Of a stretch of 5,655 nucleotides of DNA, positions 1-3,996 are shown piece by piece. The stretch comes from Gammaproteobacteria bacterium (lineage in GTDB: Bacteria > Pseudomonadota > Gammaproteobacteria > Pseudomonadales > Pseudohongiellaceae). A model generated the notes under the pieces. The model was not told where the DNA came from and did not search any database. It saw only the letters and a program-made list of their open reading frames with translations. Made by a program: the position numbers and the translations under genes. Location: positions 13,052 through 18,706 of the forward strand of contig NYWC01000088.1 of the NCBI GenBank assembly GCA_002684935.1. The letters are read 5' to 3'. Numbering within the stretch: the first letter of the stretch is position 1; every line of letters starts with the position of its first letter.

Positions 1-1320
1 AAATTTAGTTTTAGCAAAGTCTTTGTCGTCAGCATTGTTAATTGCATTTTCAATATCAGCTCTCTTTACCAGACCTTTATTCATAGAGTATTGAGGTTTT
101 GCAATTAATTGCCCATAAGCAAATGAAGCTGGGGCAGTAGCCGTTCCTGCTATTCCCTCAAACCCAATCTCTTTTATATCCATTTCTTGACCCACAACAC
201 CCCTAGCTATAGCTTCTCCAGCTGAACCGCCAATGGCTTCTATACCACCTGCTGATATTAATTCTTTTGCCGCTTGTTTTTTTCGACTAAACTTACCAGC
301 TTTTTTAGCAGCACTTTTTAAACTCTTCACTGCTTTCCCTGCAATACCAGCTGTCAACGCATCGATTGCACCAATAGTCAAACCTCTCCCTGCAGCTCTA
401 TTTTTAATTCTTCCGTAAGCTTCTTGGTCATTCAGTACTTCCATTACCGCTTCTTCTGTGAATTCTTTTCCATTCTTCTCTATTTCTTCTTGTAAAAATT
501 CACCAAAAGATAATGCGGTTTCTAATGTTCCTCCTGCCGCACCTAACGCAACAGGTAAGCTTGAAATAAATCCGCCTATCGCCCCTGGTATAGCTCCTAC
601 TCCTCCTGCTAACGAACCTGCTCCTGCACCCGCTGCAGTACCCGCTCCAATTATACCACCGGCAGCCTTTAATGACGCTGGATTTAACATGGCCGACACA
701 GAACTTACAAATAGCTGAGGTATAATTTGCCCTCTATTTTGAAATAAAGCTTTTACAAAACCAAACATCCCCCCTCCAGCTGCGTCAAAATCTTCATTAA
801 ACTTTCGCATTTCATCTGACTCAGCGGTGTTTGCTAATTCATTGTTTGCTGCAATAAAAGTTTGAACATCTTCTTGAGTAACATTTTTACCACTTCCCAA
901 GATATCCATTACCTCTAAAGCATCATCTACAGCTGCTCCCTGAACTTGACCTTGTTCGGCAGCTCTATATATATCTCCAAAAAAATCTGTTATAAAGTTT
1001 TTCCCAAGTGTTCTTTCAAGAGCTGTGTCTTTTTCTTGTTCTGCTATAACGCTAGGTAGAACGGACTCGTACTCTGGCGATTCCAAAGAACCAGTTTCCG
1101 ATTCTGATTCCGTAATGACTTCTTCTTCGTCTTTTTTTTTTACTTTATATTTTTCTATAAAGACTTCTTTGTCTTGAGTAAACAAACCATCTCTAGTAAC
1201 CACTCCATAAACTTTATCTACGTATGCTGGGTCATTTAGTTGAACTTGGAAATCTTCAAAAGATTTAGTGTAGTAACCATCCCTAACTAATACGTCATAA
1301 AGTTTTCTAGTTTCATCCAT
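1..1320 (-). CDS. Large virion protein, probable gp16-like ejection protein (3' end missing)
   Basis: I derived this frame by hand: ATG at 1320, four bases after the previous stop, and open for 440 codons to the left edge, where the gene is cut. Residues 6-58 are a tandem duplication (KLYDVLVRDGYYTKSFEDF, then KVYGVVTRDGLFTQDKEVF). Residues 59-105 are highly charged and probably disordered (KKKDEEEVITESESE). Residues 106-190 are helical. Residues 200-265 are hydrophobic and then extremely Gly/Ala-rich (GGIIGAGTAAGAGAGSLAGG), typical of membrane-active segments. Residues 305-400 are further Ala/Gly-rich helices with a Lys-rich patch (KSLKSAAKKAGKFSRKKQ). No transglycosylase motif is visible, though in such proteins it may lie in the missing part. 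Position after the gp14- and gp15-like genes and the membrane-like segment suggest the large ejection protein; this is inference. A different structural role cannot be excluded. Confidence 0.65.
   Translation of the reverse strand, partial: MDETRKLYDVLVRDGYYTKSFEDFQVQLNDPAYVDKVYGVVTRDGLFTQDKEVFIEKYKVKKKDEEEVITESESETGSLESPEYESVLPSVIAEQEKDTALERTLGKNFITDFFGDIYRAAEQGQVQGAAVDDALEVMDILGSGKNVTQEDVQTFIAANNELANTAESDEMRKFNEDFDAAGGGMFGFVKALFQNRGQIIPQLFVSSVSAMLNPASLKAAGGIIGAGTAAGAGAGSLAGGVGAIPGAIGGFISSLPVALGAAGGTLETALSFGEFLQEEIEKNGKEFTEEAVMEVLNDQEAYGRIKNRAAGRGLTIGAIDALTAGIAGKAVKSLKSAAKKAGKFSRKKQAAKELISAGGIEAIGGSAGEAIARGVVGQEMDIKEIGFEGIAGTATAPASFAYGQLIAKPQYSMNKGLVKRADIENAINNADDKDFAKTKF
526..666 (-). other. 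Gly/Ala-rich, glycine-zipper-like segment in the large virion protein
   Basis: Residues 219-265 are mostly Gly and Ala with Ile, Leu and Val, and with no charged residue. Glycine at every second to fourth position allows close helix packing in membranes. Together with the flanking hydrophobic stretch at 198-218, this is the best candidate in the window for a part that inserts into the host envelope. Confidence 0.55.
1132..1141 (-). other. A10 homopolymer inside the large virion gene
   Basis: Ten consecutive A on the coding strand span the last base of codon 60 and Lys codons 61-63. The frame reads through it, and the downstream protein is clearly sensible, so the gene is not broken. Runs of nine or more A can cause transcriptional slippage. 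One extra A would end the protein at about 89 residues and one fewer at about 91. Confidence 0.6.
1147..1305 (-). repeat. Duplicated N-terminal module of the large virion protein (30-residue period)
   Basis: Residues 6-27 and 36-58 are two copies of one pattern: K-[LV]-Y-x-V-x-x-RDG-[YL]-[YF]-T-x-x-x-E-x-F. The starts are 30 residues apart. The nucleotide sequences of the copies differ at most third positions, so the duplication is old or the copies are held by function. From memory, a similar repeated Y-x-x-L-x-x-x-G-x-x-TKSFEEF motif occurs at the start of proteins in marine and Bacteroidota phages; not searched. Confidence 0.75.
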
Positions 1321-1324
1321 ACTA

Positions 1325-2929
1325 TTAATCTAGTTCACCGCCCCCACCAGCCACTGGAGTTGTAGTTGTAGTTGGCGTAGAGCCGCCTACGTTTTTATCT
1401 TTAATAAATCTATCGTAAATTATCTGTAAATTTTCGTCTGGCACATAAACAACTGCTTCAGTAACCTTATCAATAATTTCCTCAGCATTTAAACCTCGGA
1501 TATCTATTTCAACGTTAGCAAAAGACCCAGCTGCAGTAGGTATTCTAAGCTCTAGTTGTTGTCTTCCTAATTTTTGTGAGTCTATACTAACACCAATGTT
1601 ACCCAATACAGAATTAAGCCTTTTAGCTATTTGATTATCCCTATCAGTTAACCACCCTGTGGTAAACGGCAATCTCATACCTTTTCCTCTACTAAGTCCC
1701 GCAGCAATTGGTCCAGATATTTCATTTCTAATAAACTCAGTTATCGATTCCATGTTTTGTGCAATATCTGAATCTTCTCCGTCATCTACCTCCAGCGTTC
1801 TGGCTTTAATTAAATTAGTATTAGCGTTTGTGTTAAGTGTTTTAGCTACTGTAGCTTTAATAGTTTCTTTAGCTTGTTTAAGGTCTGCGTCTATTTTTTG
1901 TTTTTCTAAGTAGCCCGCAGCAGTATCACTTCTTGTAGCTCTACTTTTAATTTCGTTTACAATAAAATTTTCAGCCTCATCTCTTTGAGCTTCACTTACT
2001 AACGGTCCATCATTGTTATCCACATACAGTATGCTCGTATCCAACTGTAACTCTGCAAGCCTTGAATCTCTCTCCTCTTGTGTTTGTAGAGTATAATAAT
2101 CAGACGGTAAAGCCTGCACTCTATACGTTTCGCCTTTTGCATTTTGAGTTTTATTTAATCCCAATATGTCAAACACATGAGAGTTCTGTTGAACTGCTGC
2201 TTGAGCTTGTGTTCTTATAGGGGATTCATCAAACGTCACCTTACCATTTACTTGTTTTAAAAACTGTCCTGTAACTGAACCTTTAAGGTCATCCACAAAC
2301 GTATTAGGTTTAGCTTTAAGAATATCAGTCATGAAATTTTCTGTATCAAACGCTTTAGTTTTTGCTACAGTTCTTCTTAAGCCTAGAGAAACATCTACAA
2401 TTTCTTTTTCTCCATCTTCATTTTCTATAAAATACGTGGTCTCTCCTGTTATGGGGTCAACCATTGGTTCTACTCCCTCTAAACTAAAAAGACGTTGTGC
2501 GTTGGCGTTCATGTATTTAGTCAACATTGCACCATCACCTGCCGCTAACTCAGCCATTTCATCATAACCAGCTATGTAGGCTTTACCTGTAGCCACCATA
2601 CCTTCTGCTCCACTAGCAACAGTAGCCCTGAAAGTGTTAAACTCTTGCTCACCTATCTCTCCTCTTTTTAATCTATTTAAATTTTCTAACATTGCTGCTG
2701 AAGTCATAGCAGAATACTTACCCATAAACCTTTGGTATACTGGGTCACCCCCAAGAGGTCTTTCAGCAAGCATCTTAGTGAAATCTCTTTGGTCTTGTTC
2801 TATCTTATCACGTCTAGACTGCCTATCAGATTCTATTGATTTAATAGATTCTCTTGCGTCTTTTGTAATCTGACCCCAGTCTACTTGAGTGGGTTTATCA
2901 TCCCTTACATATCCATATCCAACTGCCAT
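1325..2929 (-). CDS. Probable internal virion/structural protein (T7 gp15 position)
   Basis: This 534-residue protein has no enzymatic motif that I can see. Residues 17-60 are a charged helix or coiled coil (ITKDARESIKSIESDRQSRR and on). Residues 61-150 are mostly helical and Ala-rich (MTSAAMLENLNRLKRGEIGE). Around 155-180 there is a predicted beta-hairpin (VDPITGETTYFIENEDGEKE). A second long charged helical stretch near 330-390 (EKQKIDADLKQAKETIKATV) precedes a more globular C-terminal part. The last 20 residues are low complexity (GGSTPTTTTT and a Gly run), probably a flexible tail. It follows the gp14-like gene by 10 bases and precedes the next large gene by 4, the same order as gp14-gp15-gp16 in T7. 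An ejected internal core protein is therefore likely, but the assignment is positional; T7 gp15 is longer (about 747 residues). It has no signal peptide. The start at 2929 gives a tight gap to the gene before it. Confidence 0.6.
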   Translation of the reverse strand: MAVGYGYVRDDKPTQVDWGQITKDARESIKSIESDRQSRRDKIEQDQRDFTKMLAERPLGGDPVYQRFMGKYSAMTSAAMLENLNRLKRGEIGEQEFNTFRATVASGAEGMVATGKAYIAGYDEMAELAAGDGAMLTKYMNANAQRLFSLEGVEPMVDPITGETTYFIENEDGEKEIVDVSLGLRRTVAKTKAFDTENFMTDILKAKPNTFVDDLKGSVTGQFLKQVNGKVTFDESPIRTQAQAAVQQNSHVFDILGLNKTQNAKGETYRVQALPSDYYTLQTQEERDSRLAELQLDTSILYVDNNDGPLVSEAQRDEAENFIVNEIKSRATRSDTAAGYLEKQKIDADLKQAKETIKATVAKTLNTNANTNLIKARTLEVDDGEDSDIAQNMESITEFIRNEISGPIAAGLSRGKGMRLPFTTGWLTDRDNQIAKRLNSVLGNIGVSIDSQKLGRQQLELRIPTAAGSFANVEIDIRGLNAEEIIDKVTEAVVYVPDENLQIIYDRFIKDKNVGGSTPTTTTTPVAGGGGELD

Positions 2930-2939
2930 AATTTAAAAT

Positions 2940-3563
2940 TTAATTTCTTTTTGCTCTTCTATTAGCTCTTCTTTGCTGTCTCTTAGCTTTATTCGCAGCT
3001 CTTCGTTCCGGCGTCCCTGAGAAAGCATCACCCGCTTCCATTGCACCTAAACCAACATCAACTAAACCTTGAACCCCTGCTTGCAAAGATGCTGCTCTCG
3101 CTGCTCTAGCATCTGCTGCTCTCATTTGTTGCCCTTCAACTTCTCCTAAATCTAAATCAACTCTTGCACCTTGTAGCCTTGACTCTTCTTGAGCCTTTAA
3201 AAAGTCTAAGTCTGCCATTTCTTTAGACATATCCGCTCTAACACCTGCTTGAGCTTCCTGTTGAGCCTGCATTACCCTACCAGCTGTAGCTGCTGCGCCT
3301 CTTGTGTCGCCCTCTACACCCGCCTGTAAAGCTGCTGCTCCTTGTTGTAAAAGGGCTTCTCTTTCAAGTTCATAAGGTTCTTTTGCTATAGATAAACCAC
3401 TTAACATGTTTACCTCTAATTTTTTCTTTGCTTCAGCCATAGCTTTTGCAGCTTCTTTTTGTGCGTCTTTCTCAATCTTAGATTGCTTTCCTGCTTGTAT
3501 AAAACTAAAAGCTGAACCAGCTGCTGACATTCCTAAAGCGGCTATTGTTGTAAATCCTGCCAT
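2940..3563 (-). CDS. T7 gp14-like internal virion protein (probable)
   Basis: This 207-residue protein is close in size to T7 gp14 (about 196 residues). Residues 1-25 are hydrophobic and small (MAGFTTIAALGMSAAGSAFS and on). This could be a membrane-inserting helix rather than a secretion signal, since it is followed by AGKQSK and no clear cleavage site. Residues about 28-150 are Ala, Gln, Glu and Lys-rich and look like long helices or coiled coil (KDAQKEAAKAMAEAKKK, MQAQQEAQAGVRADM). The last 24 residues are strongly basic, with many Arg and Lys. In T7, gp14 is packed in the capsid and ejected into the outer membrane to start the DNA channel; that role is inferred here from size, composition and gene order, not from clear sequence identity. 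Its start codon lies one base after the GNAT stop. Confidence 0.65.
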   Translation of the reverse strand: MAGFTTIAALGMSAAGSAFSFIQAGKQSKIEKDAQKEAAKAMAEAKKKLEVNMLSGLSIAKEPYELEREALLQQGAAALQAGVEGDTRGAAATAGRVMQAQQEAQAGVRADMSKEMADLDFLKAQEESRLQGARVDLDLGEVEGQQMRAADARAARAASLQAGVQGLVDVGLGAMEAGDAFSGTPERRAANKAKRQQRRANRRAKRN

Positions 3564-3583
3564 GTTATAATTTTTTTATCATT
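3564..3583 (-). promoter_or_regulatory. A/T-only translation start region without Shine-Dalgarno
   Basis: The bases before the ATG at 3563 contain a run of seven A and the overlapping stop codon of the upstream gene, with no purine-rich GGAG-type site. An A-rich leader without a Shine-Dalgarno site is the usual arrangement in Bacteroidota. The stop-C-ATG layout suggests that ribosomes ending the GNAT gene restart here. Confidence 0.4.
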
Positions 3584-3975
3584 TCGTGTGTGTATGAATC
3601 TCCTTTATTGTATCCTAATTCTTCGTATGTTTTACTTAAACCTTCATGTCTTAAAAGCGCATATATATATTTACTTCCGTTATCCTGACAGATGTTTGTT
3701 AATACAGCTATCAAAAACTTAACTGCTTCGTGTCTTAACTTGGTATCCTCTATGTTTTTATCAGAGATAATCCAATCTACCCACGAAACTTTTGAGTTGG
3801 TCATATACATAAAACCAGCGCAAATAGGCTGGTTATTGTGTGTAACCATTACTCCCCCTATCCCATCGTTTGGTAAAAAATCTTTAGGTGGCGGTTGCCA
3901 ACCCCAATCTTTCCACCATCCTACCAAAACATCCTCATAATCTGAAGGATTTAATTCTTTTATATTAAACTCCAT
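3565..3975 (-). CDS. Phage-type GNAT-like N-acetyltransferase
   Basis: This 136-residue protein is about the size of a single GNAT domain. Near the N-terminus it has WWKDWGWQPPP (20-30), FLPNDGIGGVMV (33-44) and then ICAGFMYMTN, a pattern I recognise from small acetyltransferase-like proteins near structural genes of marine phages. The C-terminal half has a helix (LRHEAVKFLIAVL), a strand (SKYIYALL) and YEELGYNKGD, which matches the usual GNAT ending. The classical acetyl-CoA loop (Q/R-x-x-G-x-G/A) is not seen; DTKLRHEA lies where it would be expected, so activity is uncertain. The substrate is unknown; a peptide, a sugar or a virion protein are all possible. The ATG at 3975 is chosen because the family pattern begins close to it. 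An in-frame TTG at 3984 would add only three residues. Its stop lies one base before the next start codon, suggesting coupled translation. Confidence 0.75.
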   Translation of the reverse strand: MEFNIKELNPSDYEDVLVGWWKDWGWQPPPKDFLPNDGIGGVMVTHNNQPICAGFMYMTNSKVSWVDWIISDKNIEDTKLRHEAVKFLIAVLTNICQDNGSKYIYALLRHEGLSKTYEELGYNKGDSYTHEMIKKL

Positions 3976-3981
3976 TCTAAG

Positions 3982-3989
3982 CAAAGATA
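3982..3989 (-). promoter_or_regulatory. TAnnTTTG box just before the GNAT-like gene
   Basis: The minus strand reads TATCTTTG, an exact match to the -7 consensus TAnnTTTG of the Bacteroidota primary sigma factor. It lies in the gap between the tail/adhesin-type gene and the GNAT-like gene. No TTTG-type -33 element is seen about 20 bases further upstream. The box is only six bases from the ATG, so a transcript starting here would be nearly leaderless. It may be a weak internal promoter or chance in A/T-rich DNA. Confidence 0.25.
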
Positions 3990-3996
3990 CTAATTT

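Noticed and set aside
233..418. Plus-strand open frame of 61 codons
   Set aside because: It is antisense to the Gly/Ala-rich part of the large virion gene; its Ala/Pro/Leu-rich composition follows from that, and no gene-like start signal is present.
458..718. Plus-strand open frame of 86 codons rich in Pro and Ala
   Set aside because: It is the mirror of GCN-rich Ala and Gly codons on the minus strand, inside a continuous 440-codon gene.
1659..2873. Three plus-strand open frames of 78-84 codons
   Set aside because: All lie antisense within the well-supported 534-codon gene and have the Ser/Leu/Ile bias typical of antisense frames in A/T-rich genes.
3490..3563. Secretion signal peptide at the start of the gp14-like protein
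   Set aside because: There is no positively charged start before the hydrophobic stretch and no clear cleavage site; the pattern fits a membrane-inserting virion protein better.
3566..3580. Possible hairpin or terminator between the GNAT and gp14-like genes
   Set aside because: The pairing is only four A/T base pairs around an A run, too weak, and it overlaps the end of the GNAT coding sequence.
3692..3940. Plus-strand open frame of 82 codons
   Set aside because: It is antisense to the GNAT-like gene, which has recognisable motifs in the minus frame.
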